Of a DNA stretch of 64,000 nt, positions 1 to 8,425 are shown piece after piece. The notes beneath the pieces are model-generated. The model had not been told where the DNA came from, did not search any database, and saw nothing but the letters and a program-made list of their open reading frames with translations. The translations under genes and the position numbers were made by a program. Where the stretch lies: positions 2,852,001-2,916,000 of the forward strand of contig NZ_CP059163.1 of the NCBI RefSeq assembly GCF_013466785.1, given 5' to 3'. How positions within the stretch are numbered: the first letter of the stretch is position 1; every line of letters starts with the position of its first letter. Source of the stretch: Nocardioides marinisabuli (GTDB lineage Bacteria; Actinomycetota; Actinomycetes; Propionibacteriales; Nocardioidaceae).

Positions 1-187
1 CCTCGTCGAGCAGCAGCTCGACCAGGGCCTCGAGGCCCCGGTCGGGGTTCTGGACGGCCGAGACGCTGCGCGAGAGGCGCAGCAGGAACTCGGCGCGGCT
101 GACGGCCTGGGCCAGCCGTGCGCGCGGCTCGGCGGATCGTGAGTCGGCGAGCAGACGCGCAGGACGTTCCCGCGTCGTCGCCGTCAT
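1..187 (-). CDS. N-terminal fragment of an unidentified protein, possibly a GAF-type sensor
   Basis: The reading frame starts at ATG 187 and runs off the left edge after 62 codons. GGAGG lies 5 nt before the start. The fragment begins [13 protein letters not shown], and its second half ([15 protein letters not shown], then an ALVELLLDE stretch) resembles the helix leading into GAF domains of actinobacterial sensor kinases or SpoIIE-type phosphatases. That resemblance is only suggestive, because no catalytic part is in the window. It is divergent from gatC. A candidate -10 (TACTGT on the minus strand) lies at 218-223. Confidence 0.55.
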   Translation of the reverse strand, partial: MTATTRERPARLLADSRSAEPRARLAQAVSRAEFLLRLSRSVSAVQNPDRGLEALVELLLDE

Positions 188-294
188 CGAGCCTCCATGC
201 TGCCGTTGCCTGCGACCACAGTAAGGAACTCGTGGGTGAAGTGCCCGTTCCCGGGCCCCGACCCACCCGGTCGGGTGGTCGGGCGCCGGCCTCC

Positions 295-300
295 TAGGAT
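295..300 (+). promoter_or_regulatory. -10 element of the gatCAB operon (leaderless)
   Basis: TAGGAT, a good TAnnnT -10, ends 7 nt before ATG 308, so transcription probably starts at the gatC start codon. An in-frame ATG at 299 lies inside the -10 and is less likely to be the start. Confidence 0.6.
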
Positions 301-307
301 GGCGCCC

Positions 308-607
308 ATGCCCGAGATCACCCGAGACGAGGTCGCCCACCTGGCGACCCTGGCCCGGATCGACCTGTCCGACGACGAGCTCGACCACCTGGCACCCCAG
401 CTGTCGGTCATCCTCGAGTCGGTCGCCTCGATCAGCGAGGTGGCCGGCGCCGACGTGCCGCCGACCTCGCACCCGCTGCCGCTGACCAACGTCTTCCGCG
501 AGGACGTCGTCAGGCCCGGCCTGAGCGCCGAGGAGGCCCTCGCGGGCGCCCCGGCCTCCGAGGAGCAGCGCTTCATGGTGCCGCGGATCCTGGGGGACGA
601 GCAGTGA
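308..607 (+). CDS. gatC: Asp-tRNA(Asn)/Glu-tRNA(Gln) amidotransferase subunit GatC
   Basis: 99 residues, normal length for GatC, the small subunit that wraps GatA and GatB in the amidotransferase converting misacylated Glu-tRNA(Gln) and Asp-tRNA(Asn). The N-terminus has the family pattern [22 protein letters not shown] and the C-terminus ends in FMVPRIL. ATG 308 was chosen because it starts 7 nt after a -10 hexamer. The stop overlaps the gatA GTG by 4 nt, so the three subunits are translationally coupled. Confidence 0.95.
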   Translation: MPEITRDEVAHLATLARIDLSDDELDHLAPQLSVILESVASISEVAGADVPPTSHPLPLTNVFREDVVRPGLSAEEALAGAPASEEQRFMVPRILGDEQ

Positions 608-2130
608 GCATCGACCTGACCCGCGCCAGCGCCGACGCGATGGCGCGCGCCCTGGCCGCCGGCGAGACGACCTCGGTCGAGCTCACGCAGGCGGCGCTCG
701 ACGCGATCGCCGCCGTCGACGGCGCCGTGCACGCCTACCTCCACGTCGACGCCGAGGGTGCGCTCGCGCAGGCCGCCGCCTCCGACGCCCGCCGCGCCGC
801 CGGCACCCCCGCCTCGGCCCTCGACGGCGTGCCCGTCGCGGTCAAGGACGTGCTGGCCACCACCGGCCTGCCCACCACCTGCGGCTCGAAGATCCTCGAG
901 GGCTGGCTGCCGCCGTACGACGCCACGGTCGTGGCCCGGCTCAAGGCCGCGGGCCTGCCGATCCTGGGCAAGACCAACATGGACGAGTTCGCGATGGGCT
1001 CCTCCACCGAGCACTCCGCCTACGGCCCGACCCACAACCCCTGGGACCTCGAGCGCATCCCCGGCGGCTCCGGCGGCGGCTCGGCCGCGGCCGTCGCCTC
1101 CTTCACCGCGCCGCTGGCCCTGGGCACCGACACCGGCGGCTCGATCCGCCAGCCCGGCGCCGTCACCGGCACCGTGGGCGTCAAGCCGACGTACGGCGGG
1201 GTCTCGCGCTACGGGCTGGTGGCGATGGCCAACTCCCTCGACCAGGTCGGCCCGGTCACCCGCACCGTCCTGGACGCGGCGCTGCTGCACGAGATCATCG
1301 GCGGCCACGACCCGCTCGACTCCACCTCGGTCGACCAGCCGCTGCCCCCGCTGGTCGAGGCGGCCCGCCAGGGCGCGGCCGGCGACCTGTCGGGGCTCAA
1401 GGTCGGGGTCATCACCGAGCTGTCCGGCGAGGGCTACCAGGCCGGCGTGCTGGCCCGCTTCCACGAGTCCGTCGAGCTGCTGGTGCAGGCCGGGGCTGAG
1501 GTCGTGGAGGTGTCGTGCCCGAACTTCGTGCACGCGCTGGCGACCTACTACCTGGTGATGCCCTGCGAGGCGTCCTCCAACCTCGCCAAGTTCGACGCGA
1601 TGCGCTACGGCCTGCGGGTGCTGCCCGAGGGCGTGGAGTCGCCGTCGGCCGAGGAGGTCATGCGCGCCACCCGCGACGCCGGCTTCGGCGACGAGGTCAA
1701 GCGCCGCATCATCCTGGGCACCTACGCGCTCTCCAGCGGCTACTACGACGCCTACTACGGCACCGCGCAGCGGGTGCGCACCCTGATCTCCCAGGACTTC
1801 GCGGCTGCCTTCGAGAAGGTCGACGTGCTGGTCAGCCCGACGTCGCCGACCACCGCCTTCAAGCTCGGCGAGAAGCTCGACGACCCCCTCGCGATGTACC
1901 TCAACGACCTCGCGACCATCCCCGCGAACCTCGCCGGCGTGCCGGGCATCTCGGTGCCCAGCGGCCTCGCCGAGGAGGACGGGCTGCCCACCGGGTTCCA
2001 GGTGCTGGCCCCCGCCCTGGCCGACGACCGGCTCTACCGCGTCGGCGCGGCCCTGGAGGCCGCGCTGGAGGCGCAGTGGGGCGGCCCGCTGCTCGACAAG
2101 GCCCCCACCCTGGAAGGAGCGGCCCGATGA
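604..2130 (+). CDS. gatA: Amidotransferase subunit GatA (amidase-signature glutaminase)
   Basis: 508 residues, start GTG overlapping the gatC stop. It releases ammonia from glutamine for transamidation. The amidase-signature triad is visible: Lys81 (VAVKDVL), cis-Ser156 in GGSGGGS and nucleophile Ser180 in [11 protein letters not shown]. Length and triad spacing match characterised GatA proteins. The end overlaps the gatB start (ATGA). This is the only intact amidase-signature protein here; the one near 57.5 kb is frameshifted. Confidence 0.96.
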   Translation: MSIDLTRASADAMARALAAGETTSVELTQAALDAIAAVDGAVHAYLHVDAEGALAQAAASDARRAAGTPASALDGVPVAVKDVLATTGLPTTCGSKILEGWLPPYDATVVARLKAAGLPILGKTNMDEFAMGSSTEHSAYGPTHNPWDLERIPGGSGGGSAAAVASFTAPLALGTDTGGSIRQPGAVTGTVGVKPTYGGVSRYGLVAMANSLDQVGPVTRTVLDAALLHEIIGGHDPLDSTSVDQPLPPLVEAARQGAAGDLSGLKVGVITELSGEGYQAGVLARFHESVELLVQAGAEVVEVSCPNFVHALATYYLVMPCEASSNLAKFDAMRYGLRVLPEGVESPSAEEVMRATRDAGFGDEVKRRIILGTYALSSGYYDAYYGTAQRVRTLISQDFAAAFEKVDVLVSPTSPTTAFKLGEKLDDPLAMYLNDLATIPANLAGVPGISVPSGLAEEDGLPTGFQVLAPALADDRLYRVGAALEAALEAQWGGPLLDKAPTLEGAAR

Positions 2131-3626
2131 GCGCCGCCGAGACCCTCGTGCCGTTCGACGACGTGCTGGCCGCCTACGACCCCGCCCTGGGCCTCGAGGT
2201 CCACGTCGAGCTCAACACCAACACGAAGATGTTCTGCGGCTGCCCGACGGCCTTCGGCGCCGAGCCCAACACGCAGGTCTGCCCGACCTGCCTGGGCCTG
2301 CCGGGCGCGATGCCGGCGGTCAACCGGGTCGCGGTCGAGTCGGCGATCCGGATCGGCCTCGCGCTGAACTGCGAGATCGCCGAGTGGTGCCGCTTCGCGC
2401 GCAAGAACTACTTCTACCCCGACATGCCGAAGAACTTCCAGACCAGCCAGTACGACGAGCCGATCGCGTTCGAGGGCTGGATGGACGTCGACGTCGACGG
2501 GGAGACCTACCGGGTCGAGATCGAGCGCGCCCACATGGAGGAGGACACCGGCAAGTCGCTGCACGTCGGCGGCTCCACCGGCCGCATCCACGGCGCCGAC
2601 TACTCGCTGGTCGACTACAACCGCGCCGGCATCCCCCTGATCGAGATCGTCACCAAGCCGATCACCGGCATGGGGGAGAAGGCCCCGGCGGTGGCCCGCG
2701 CCTACGTGCAGCAGCTGCGCGACCTGATCGTCGCGCTCGGGGTCTCCGAGGCGCGGATGGACCAGGGCAACCTGCGCGCCGACGTGAACCTGTCGCTGGC
2801 CCCCAAGGGCTCCACGACGCTCGGCACCCGCACCGAGACCAAGAACGTCAACTCCTTCCGCTCGGTGGAGCGCGCGGTGCGCTTCGAGATGCAGCGCCAC
2901 GCCGGCATCCTGGGCTCCGGCGGCTCGATCCTGCAGGAGACCCGGCACTGGCACGAGGACACCGGCGTGACCACCAGCGGTCGCGAGAAGTCCGACGCCG
3001 ACGACTACCGCTACTTCCCCGAGCCCGACCTCGTCCCGGTGGCGCCCTCGCGCGAGTGGGTCGAGCAGCTGCGCGGCACCCTGCCCGAGAACCCGACGCA
3101 GAAGCGGGCGCGGCTGCAGGCCGACTGGGGCTTCACCGACCTCGAGATGCGCGACACCGTGGGTGCCGGGGCGTTCGGGCTGGTCGAGGCCACCGTGGCC
3201 GCCGGCTGCGCGCCGCAGGCCGCCCGCAAGTGGTGGCTGGGCGAGATGGCGCGACGCGCCAACGACTCGGGCGCCGACATCGCCGACCTCGGGGTCACCC
3301 CGCTCGACGTGGCCCGGGTCCAGGCCCTGGTCGACGAGGGGTCGCTCAACGACAAGCTGGCGCGCCAGGTCTTCGACGGGCTCCTGGCCGGCGAGGGCAC
3401 GCCCGACGAGATCGTCGCGGCCCGCGGCCTGGCCATCGTCTCCGACGAGGGTGCGCTCAACGCCGCCGTCGACGAGGCGATCGCCGCCAACCCCGACGTC
3501 GCCGACAAGATCCGCGACGGCAAGCACGCCGCGGCCGGTGCGCTCATCGGCGCGGTGATGAAGCAGATGCGCGGCCAGGCCGACGCCGCCCGGGTGCGCG
3601 AGCTGGTGCTCGAGAAGCTCGCCTGA
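2127..3626 (+). CDS. gatB: Amidotransferase subunit GatB
   Basis: 499 residues, ATG overlapping the gatA stop. GatB phosphorylates the misacylated tRNA and performs the transamidation. It starts with the family's [19 protein letters not shown] segment; the two Cys pairs (FCGC and CPTC) are the usual zinc-site cysteines. The C-terminal YqeY-like tail domain is complete, ending in [10 protein letters not shown]. It is the last gene of gatCAB. The GC-rich dyad just after it has no T-run and is probably not its terminator. Confidence 0.96.
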   Translation: MSAAETLVPFDDVLAAYDPALGLEVHVELNTNTKMFCGCPTAFGAEPNTQVCPTCLGLPGAMPAVNRVAVESAIRIGLALNCEIAEWCRFARKNYFYPDMPKNFQTSQYDEPIAFEGWMDVDVDGETYRVEIERAHMEEDTGKSLHVGGSTGRIHGADYSLVDYNRAGIPLIEIVTKPITGMGEKAPAVARAYVQQLRDLIVALGVSEARMDQGNLRADVNLSLAPKGSTTLGTRTETKNVNSFRSVERAVRFEMQRHAGILGSGGSILQETRHWHEDTGVTTSGREKSDADDYRYFPEPDLVPVAPSREWVEQLRGTLPENPTQKRARLQADWGFTDLEMRDTVGAGAFGLVEATVAAGCAPQAARKWWLGEMARRANDSGADIADLGVTPLDVARVQALVDEGSLNDKLARQVFDGLLAGEGTPDEIVAARGLAIVSDEGALNAAVDEAIAANPDVADKIRDGKHAAAGALIGAVMKQMRGQADAARVRELVLEKLA

Positions 3627-3636
3627 CGGGCGCGTG

Positions 3637-3659
3637 CCGCCGCCGGGCCCCGGCGGCGG
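3637..3659. promoter_or_regulatory. Perfect inverted repeat next to the first cobalamin-riboswitch promoter
   Basis: CCGCCGCCGG, 3-nt spacer, CCGGCGGCGG: a perfect 10-bp dyad ending 1 nt before the -10. A similar dyad occupies the same place at 5938-5959. The matching position suggests an operator rather than a gatB terminator, and there is no T-run. Confidence 0.45.
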
Positions 3660-3665
3660 TACGCT
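3660..3665 (+). promoter_or_regulatory. -10 element before cobalamin riboswitch 1
   Basis: TACGCT follows the dyad directly and starts about 20 nt before the conserved riboswitch core. The second copy has TATGCT at 5960-5965 in the same relative position. Confidence 0.55.
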
Positions 3666-3683
3666 CCGCTCACCAACTCCACA

Positions 3684-3782
3684 TGCACGCCCTCGCAGGG
3701 GGAAGCCGGTCGAACTCCGGCGCTGACCCGCAACCGTGGGCCGTCCCAGGACGGCGAGCCGGAGCACCCTCGTGCGGCGTAC
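3684..3782 (+). promoter_or_regulatory. Cobalamin (B12) riboswitch, copy 1
   Basis: The core carries hallmark adenosylcobalamin-riboswitch blocks in order: GGGGGAAGCCGGT, CTCCGGCGCTGACCCGCAAC, then GCGAGCCGGAGCACC. GCACG near 3686 can pair with CGTGC near 3773 to close it. The edges are approximate. The 39 nt that follow (3781-3819) are identical to 6077-6115 in copy 2. A CCGCTG-ctcg-CAGCGG hairpin near 3841-3856 lies directly before the ribosome-binding GAGAGGA of the next gene, which suggests control at translation. Confidence 0.93.
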
Positions 3783-3867
3783 CGATCACACGCTGTCGAG
3801 GACCGCAGCGGTGTCGCCCTCGCCGCGCGTGGGGTCGTCGCCGCTGCTCGCAGCGGAGAGGAACCCC

Positions 3868-4983
3868 GTGAAGCACCCCCTCACCCGTGGTGCGGCGCTC
3901 GTCGCCGGCACCGCCACGGCCCTGGCCGTCGTGGCCGCCGGCACGCCCGCCGTGGCCGGCACGGCTGACAAGCAGCAGGCCGCCGCCGACTGGCTGGCCG
4001 GCGAGCTCGACGGCGGTCTCGCCGTCGGGTCGTACACCGACCAGCAGGGCGCGACCGTCGAGTACGACGACTACGGCCTGAGCATCGACACCGGTCTGGC
4101 GCTGCGCGCCCAGGGCCTCAAGGCCCGCAAGATCGCGAAGATCAGCGACGCGCTCGCCGGCGCCGTCGACAGCTACACCCGGGGCGACGAGTACGACCCC
4201 GAGGGCGTGTACGCCGGTCCGACGGCCAAGCTGGCCTCCTTCGTGGTCCGCACCGGCGGGGACCCGGCCGCCTTCGGCGGCGTCGACCTCGTCGAGCGCC
4301 TCGAGGGCCTGGTCGCCACCCAGGCCCCGGTCGCCGGACGCCTGCAGGACTCCTCCTCCTACGGCGACTACGCCAACACCATCGGTCAGGCCTTCGCCGC
4401 CCAGGCGCTGCAGTCCGTGGGCGCCGAGCAGGCCGCGCCGGTGACGTCGTACCTGCTGCAGCAGCAGTGCGAGGTCGGCTACTTCCGGCTCTCGTTCGCC
4501 GCCGCCGACGCCCCCGAGCAGGGCTGCGACGCCGACCCCGGCGACCCCGAGCAGGGCGCCGACGTGACCGCGCTGGTGGTGCTGAACCTGCTCGAGATCG
4601 AGGACCCCTCGGCCGAGGTGCGCACCGCGGTCGACGACGCCACCGCGTGGCTGGTCAGCCAGCAGAGCGACGGCGGCGCCTTCGACGGCGGTCCCGACGC
4701 CGGGGTGAACTCCAACAGCACCGGCCTGGCGGGCTGGGCCCTCGGCGAGGCCGGCGTGTGCGGCAAGGCGCAGGGTGCCGCGCAGTGGGTGAAGAAGCAG
4801 CAGGCCGGCGGCCGGGACAAGGCCCTGGCCCAGGAGAAGGGCGCGATCGCCTACGACCGCGCCGCCTTCCTGACCGGCAAGAAGAAGGGCATCACCTCGG
4901 CGAAAGCCGACCAGTGGCACCGGGCGACCGCCCAGGCCGCCCCGGCGCTGGAGAACCTGCGCAAGGTGGAGTGCAAGGCGTGA
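3868..4983 (+). CDS. Secreted alpha/alpha-toroid protein, candidate corrinoid-binding (transcobalamin alpha-like)
   Basis: 371 residues from GTG 3868, with GGAGAGGA as ribosome-binding site. Residues 1-31 form a Sec signal (AGTPAVAG). The mature protein is all-helical with repeats of the prenyltransferase/terpene-cyclase toroid type (GLSIDTGLALRA, NTIGQAFAAQAL, DVTALVVLNLLEIE, NSNSTGLAGWAL). The cyclase catalytic DxDD motif is absent. Eukaryotic transcobalamin and intrinsic factor use the same toroid fold as their alpha domain, and the gene follows a B12 riboswitch. Corrinoid binding is therefore inferred, not shown. It has no anchor and overlaps the beta-domain gene by 4 nt (GTGA). The protein at 6159 is a lipoprotein paralog. 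Confidence 0.72.
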   Translation: MKHPLTRGAALVAGTATALAVVAAGTPAVAGTADKQQAAADWLAGELDGGLAVGSYTDQQGATVEYDDYGLSIDTGLALRAQGLKARKIAKISDALAGAVDSYTRGDEYDPEGVYAGPTAKLASFVVRTGGDPAAFGGVDLVERLEGLVATQAPVAGRLQDSSSYGDYANTIGQAFAAQALQSVGAEQAAPVTSYLLQQQCEVGYFRLSFAAADAPEQGCDADPGDPEQGADVTALVVLNLLEIEDPSAEVRTAVDDATAWLVSQQSDGGAFDGGPDAGVNSNSTGLAGWALGEAGVCGKAQGAAQWVKKQQAGGRDKALAQEKGAIAYDRAAFLTGKKKGITSAKADQWHRATAQAAPALENLRKVECKA

Positions 4984-5927
4984 GCCTGCGCCGCTCCCGC
5001 ACCGGCTCGGTCCTGCTGTCCGCCGTCGTCGCGCTCGGCGCGGCGACGGCGGGGCTGGTGGCGGCCCCGCCGACGGCGAGCGCCGCCACCTGCAGCGACG
5101 CCGGCGGCGTCTCGGTCGTCGTCGACTTCAAGGGCCTCGGTGGCGGGCAGCAGACGGGCTGCGTCACCGGTGAGGGCGGCAGCAGCGCCGCGGCGATCTT
5201 CTCCGCGGCCGGGGTCTCGCTGACCCGGGCCCGCAGGCAGCAGGGCTTCGTGTGCCGGGTGCAGGACGTGCCCGCCGACGACCCGTGTGTCAACGCCTCG
5301 CCCGCCGATGCCTACTGGTCGCTGTGGTGGTCCGACGGCTCGTCGGGCTCGTGGAGCTACTCCAGCCTGGGCGTCGACCAGCTGGAGATCCCCGAGGGCG
5401 GCTCGGTCGGCTTCGCCTGGGACGACCAGTCGGGCCAGGTGCAGCCCGGCACCGCCCCGCCGACCAAGCCGGCCGCCGCGCCCTCGCCCAGCAGCTCGGG
5501 CGGCTCGGGGGGCTCCGGTGGCTCGGGCAGCACGGGCTCGACCTCGGGTGGCTCAAGCGGCTCGAGCGGCACGGGCTCGACGACCCCGGCGACGCCCGCG
5601 CCGTCCGGGGGCAGCGCCAGTGCCGGCGCCGCCGTCGAGGACGAGGCCACCACCGGGGCCGAGCAGCAGGGCCGCAAGAGGACGAAGCAGGACAAGGACG
5701 CGACGGGGCGGTCGAAGGCCGGGCGCGACGAGGAGCCCGAGGAGCCCGGGGAGAGCGCCGGCGCCGACGACCAGGACACCGTGGTCGACCTCGACGACAC
5801 CGAGCCGGTCGCGGTGCCCGCGACCGACTCCGACGGGCTGCCGACCTGGGTCGCCCCGGCGGTGCTCGCCCTGCTGGGGCTGGGCCTGGCCGGCGTCGCG
5901 GTCGTACGCCGCCGTCGTCGGCTGTGA
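4980..5927 (+). CDS. Membrane-anchored DUF4430-like beta-domain protein, candidate partner of the toroid protein
   Basis: 315 residues, GTG overlapping the upstream stop. The signal peptide ends near residue 36 (TASAATC). Residues 37-150 form a compact domain with four cysteines (38, 61, 92, 103) and YWSLWWSDGSS followed by LEIPEGGSVGFAW, resembling the DUF4430-type domain that forms the beta half of transcobalamin and intrinsic factor. A Ser/Gly/Pro/Thr-rich then charged linker of about 120 residues follows, ending in one membrane helix and an RRRRRL tail. It would hold the domain at the outer membrane face. No sortase LPxTG motif is seen. The domain assignment is from memory of the family, unsearched. 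Confidence 0.65.
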   Translation: MSLRRSRTGSVLLSAVVALGAATAGLVAAPPTASAATCSDAGGVSVVVDFKGLGGGQQTGCVTGEGGSSAAAIFSAAGVSLTRARRQQGFVCRVQDVPADDPCVNASPADAYWSLWWSDGSSGSWSYSSLGVDQLEIPEGGSVGFAWDDQSGQVQPGTAPPTKPAAAPSPSSSGGSGGSGGSGSTGSTSGGSSGSSGTGSTTPATPAPSGGSASAGAAVEDEATTGAEQQGRKRTKQDKDATGRSKAGRDEEPEEPGESAGADDQDTVVDLDDTEPVAVPATDSDGLPTWVAPAVLALLGLGLAGVAVVRRRRRL

Positions 5928-5937
5928 GGCTGGCATG

Positions 5938-5959
5938 CCGCCGTCGGGACCGGCGGCGG
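5938..5959. promoter_or_regulatory. Inverted repeat next to the second cobalamin-riboswitch promoter
   Basis: CCGCCG-T-CGG / CCG-G-CGGCGG, a dyad with one T/G mismatch, ends directly at the -10. It corresponds in position and sequence to 3637-3659. Confidence 0.45.
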
Positions 5960-5965
5960 TATGCT
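5960..5965 (+). promoter_or_regulatory. -10 element before cobalamin riboswitch 2
   Basis: TATGCT, in the same position relative to dyad and riboswitch as TACGCT in the first copy. Confidence 0.55.
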
Positions 5966-5982
5966 GCACCCACCAACCACAC

Positions 5983-6078
5983 CCGCGCACGTCGGGGGAA
6001 GCCGGTCGAAGTCCGGCGCTGACCCGCAACCGTAGGCCGCCCCAGGGTGGCGAGCCGGAGCACCCGCGTGACGCGCAC
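5983..6078 (+). promoter_or_regulatory. Cobalamin (B12) riboswitch, copy 2
   Basis: It has the same conserved blocks as copy 1: GGGGGAAGCCGGTCGAAGTC, CCGGCGCTGACCCGCAACCG and GGCGAGCCGGAGCACC. CGCGCACG and CGTGACGCG can close the outer helix. The downstream 39 nt are identical to copy 1. It precedes the lipoprotein toroid gene and the ECF transporter, so both transcription units of the cluster carry the sensor. Confidence 0.93.
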
Positions 6079-6158
6079 CGATCACACGCTGTCGAGGACC
6101 GCAGCGGTGTCGCCCCTGCACCACCGGGTCGCCGCCGCGTGCAGCGGAGGGGAGCCCC

Positions 6159-7292
6159 GTGAGGAGCCAGAGCCGTCGAGCCCCGCTCGCCGCAGCCCTC
6201 GCCGTCGCCCTGCTGGGTGCGACCGCGTGCGGCGCGGAGGAGCCGGCGGCCCCCGAGGCAGCCCCCCGGGCCGAGCAGCCGCCCGAGGCCGCGCTGGCCG
6301 GCGACTGGTTGTCCGAGCAGCTCACCGACGGGGTCGTGCGCAACGAGCAGTACGACTTCGACGACCACGGCCTGAGCATCGACGTGGCCCTCGCGCTGCG
6401 CGCCCTCGGCCGCCACGAGGCCACCGTCGCGCAGGTCGCCGACGCGCTGGACGGTGCGGTCGAGGCCTACACCAGCGGTGGCACCGACGGCCTCTACTCC
6501 GGCGCGGTCGCCAAGCTGGCCTCGTTCATGACGCTCGCGGGGGAGGACCCGACCGACGTCGGCGGCGCCGACCTCGTCGAGCGCCTCGAGGGCCTGGTCA
6601 GCAGCCGGCCTGCCTCGGCCGGCCGCCTGCAGGACACCGCCCCCGGCGCCGACGTCTCCAACACCATCGGCCAGGCCTTCGCCGCCCACGCGCTCGCCGC
6701 GGCCGGCTCGGCGGCCGCCGAGCCGGTCACGGACTACCTGCTCGAGCAGCAGTGCGCCGACGGCTGGTTCCGGCTCCTGCTCACCGAGGACGCGCGGGCC
6801 GCTGACCAGTCCTGCGACGCTGGGGCGGCCGCGCGCACCGACGACCGCAGCGTCCCCGACACCGACGCGACGGCGCTCGTGGTCCTCTCGCTGCTCGAGC
6901 TCGAGGACCCCCCGCCGCAGGTCGTGGCGGCCGTCGACCGAGCAGCGGCCTGGCTCGTCGAGCAGCAGGCCGCCGACGGCAGCCTCACCGGCGAGCCGGC
7001 CAGCGGATCGACGGTCGCCAGCGCCAACTCCACCGGCCTCGCCGGCTGGGTGCTGGGGCGGCTCGGCTCCTGCGCCGAGGCCGCCCGCGCCGCGCAGTGG
7101 CTCAGCGACCTGCAGGTGCCGGCGGGTGAGCGCGAGGCCGGTGCGGTCGCCTACGAGGAGGCGGCGTACGACGCGCTGCCGGGCACCGGTCGCATCAGCA
7201 CCCCCGAGCGCGACCAGTGGCGCCGCGCCACTGCCCAGGCGGCCCCCGCCCTGGAGCACCTCGAGCCCGGGCGCTGCGAGGCCGGGTCGTGA
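6159..7292 (+). CDS. Lipoprotein alpha/alpha-toroid protein, candidate corrinoid-binding
   Basis: 377 residues from GTG 6159 with GGAGGGGAG as ribosome-binding site. It is a lipoprotein: a hydrophobic stretch ending in GATAC puts the lipidated Cys at 24. The body aligns block by block with the upstream toroid protein (GLSIDVALALRALG, AKLASF, DLVERLEGLV, NTIGQAFAAHAL, DATALVVLSLLELE, NSTGLAGWVLG, QWRRATAQAAPALEHL), so the two are paralogs. Both have Cys in the same blocks (QQC...SCDA, SCAEA, RCEAG). GTG 7289 of the ECF T gene overlaps its stop, tying it to the transporter. It may present ligand to the transporter. Confidence 0.72.
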   Translation: MRSQSRRAPLAAALAVALLGATACGAEEPAAPEAAPRAEQPPEAALAGDWLSEQLTDGVVRNEQYDFDDHGLSIDVALALRALGRHEATVAQVADALDGAVEAYTSGGTDGLYSGAVAKLASFMTLAGEDPTDVGGADLVERLEGLVSSRPASAGRLQDTAPGADVSNTIGQAFAAHALAAAGSAAAEPVTDYLLEQQCADGWFRLLLTEDARAADQSCDAGAAARTDDRSVPDTDATALVVLSLLELEDPPPQVVAAVDRAAAWLVEQQAADGSLTGEPASGSTVASANSTGLAGWVLGRLGSCAEAARAAQWLSDLQVPAGEREAGAVAYEEAAYDALPGTGRISTPERDQWRRATAQAAPALEHLEPGRCEAGS

Positions 7293-8425
7293 CCAGCACC
7301 GCGAGCCCGGCGACGACCCCCGGGGCCCCCGTCGGCGGCAACGCCCGGTTGCCGCGCGACCTGCACCCGGTGGCCTGGTGGGTCTGGGCGATCGGCCTGG
7401 CCGCGGCCGCCTCGGGCACCACCAACCCGTTGAGCCTGCTGCTGCTGGTCGGCGTCGCCGCCCTCGTGGTCTCGGCCCGCCGCTCCGACCAGCCCTGGGC
7501 GGGCTCGTTCCGGCTCTACCTGTGGTTGGGGCTGGCGATCGTGGTGGTCCGGGTGCTCTTCCGCATCCTGCTCGGCGGTGGGTACGCCGGCGGGCCGGTG
7601 CTGCTCGACCTGCCCGAGATCCCGCTGCCCGACGCCGCCGCCGGCATCGCGCTGCTCGGCCCGCTGACCTCGCAGGCCCTGCTCGCCGGTCTGTACGACG
7701 GGATGCGGCTGGCCACCATCGTGGTGTGCATCGGCGCCGCCAACTCGCTGGCCAACCCCAAGCGGCTGCTGCGCTCGGTGCCCCCGGCGCTCTACGAGAT
7801 CGGCACCGCCCTCGTGGTGGCGGTGACGGTGCTGCCGCAGCTGGCCGACTCGGTACGCCGGGTGCGCGCCGCGCAGGGCCTGCGGGCCGGCGCCGGTGGC
7901 CGCACCGGCCTGGTGCGGCGCTCGCTGGTGCCGGTCCTCGAGGACGCGCTCGACCGCTCGTTGGCGATGGCGGCCGGCATGGACGCGCGCGGCTACGGCC
8001 GCAGCCCCGAGCAGGGGCGTGGCGCCCGGCTGCTGACCGGGTCGCTGATGGTGGCCGGGCTGGTCGGGGTCTGCGTGGGCGTCTACGCCCTGCTCGACAC
8101 GACCGCGCCGCGGGTGCTGGCGCTGCCGATGCTGGGCCTCGGCGTCGTCCTGGCGGTGGCGGGGCTGGCCACGGCCGGCCAGCGCGTCGAGCGCACCCGC
8201 TACCGGCCCGACCGCTGGCGCTGGCCCGACCTGGTCGTGGCGTCGAGCGGCGTCGGCGCCGGGGCGCTCGGCCTGTGGGTCGCCCGCGAGCAGCTCGCCA
8301 TCGCCCACCCGCCGCTCGACGGCGTACCGACCGTGAGCGCCGCGGTGCTGCTGGCCACGGGCCTGGCCCTGGCCGGTGGGCTCGCGGCGCCCGACGCCGC
8401 CGTCCGGGGCGGGGGAGCGTCGTGA
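7289..8425 (+). CDS. ECF transporter transmembrane (T) subunit
   Basis: 378 residues, GTG overlapping the previous stop (GTGA). It has multiple membrane helices plus the two cytoplasmic coupling signatures of EcfT/CbiQ proteins: AQGLRAGAG near residue 192 and AGMDARGYGR near residue 230. It couples the ATPase subunits to the substrate-binding S subunit. It is longer than usual because two or three extra C-terminal helices follow the coupling region. It is the second gene of a four-gene riboswitch-controlled unit. Confidence 0.88.
   Translation: MTSTASPATTPGAPVGGNARLPRDLHPVAWWVWAIGLAAAASGTTNPLSLLLLVGVAALVVSARRSDQPWAGSFRLYLWLGLAIVVVRVLFRILLGGGYAGGPVLLDLPEIPLPDAAAGIALLGPLTSQALLAGLYDGMRLATIVVCIGAANSLANPKRLLRSVPPALYEIGTALVVAVTVLPQLADSVRRVRAAQGLRAGAGGRTGLVRRSLVPVLEDALDRSLAMAAGMDARGYGRSPEQGRGARLLTGSLMVAGLVGVCVGVYALLDTTAPRVLALPMLGLGVVLAVAGLATAGQRVERTRYRPDRWRWPDLVVASSGVGAGALGLWVAREQLAIAHPPLDGVPTVSAAVLLATGLALAGGLAAPDAAVRGGGAS

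Noticed and set aside
184-1533. Long minus-strand reading frame opposite gatC/gatA
   Set aside because: Composition is Gly/Arg/Ala/His/Gln-rich low complexity typical of antisense frames in GC-rich DNA; the plus strand encodes clear GatC and GatA.
3637-3659. Intrinsic terminator of gatB
   Set aside because: The dyad is strong but has no T-run, abuts a -10, and recurs at the second riboswitch after an unrelated gene.
2034-3767. Long minus-strand frame opposite gatB
   Set aside because: Shadow of gatB codon bias, with no recognisable domain.
3868-4983. Terpene cyclase or prenyltransferase activity for the toroid proteins
   Set aside because: The fold repeats resemble these families, but the DxDD catalytic motif is missing, the proteins are exported, and the context is B12.
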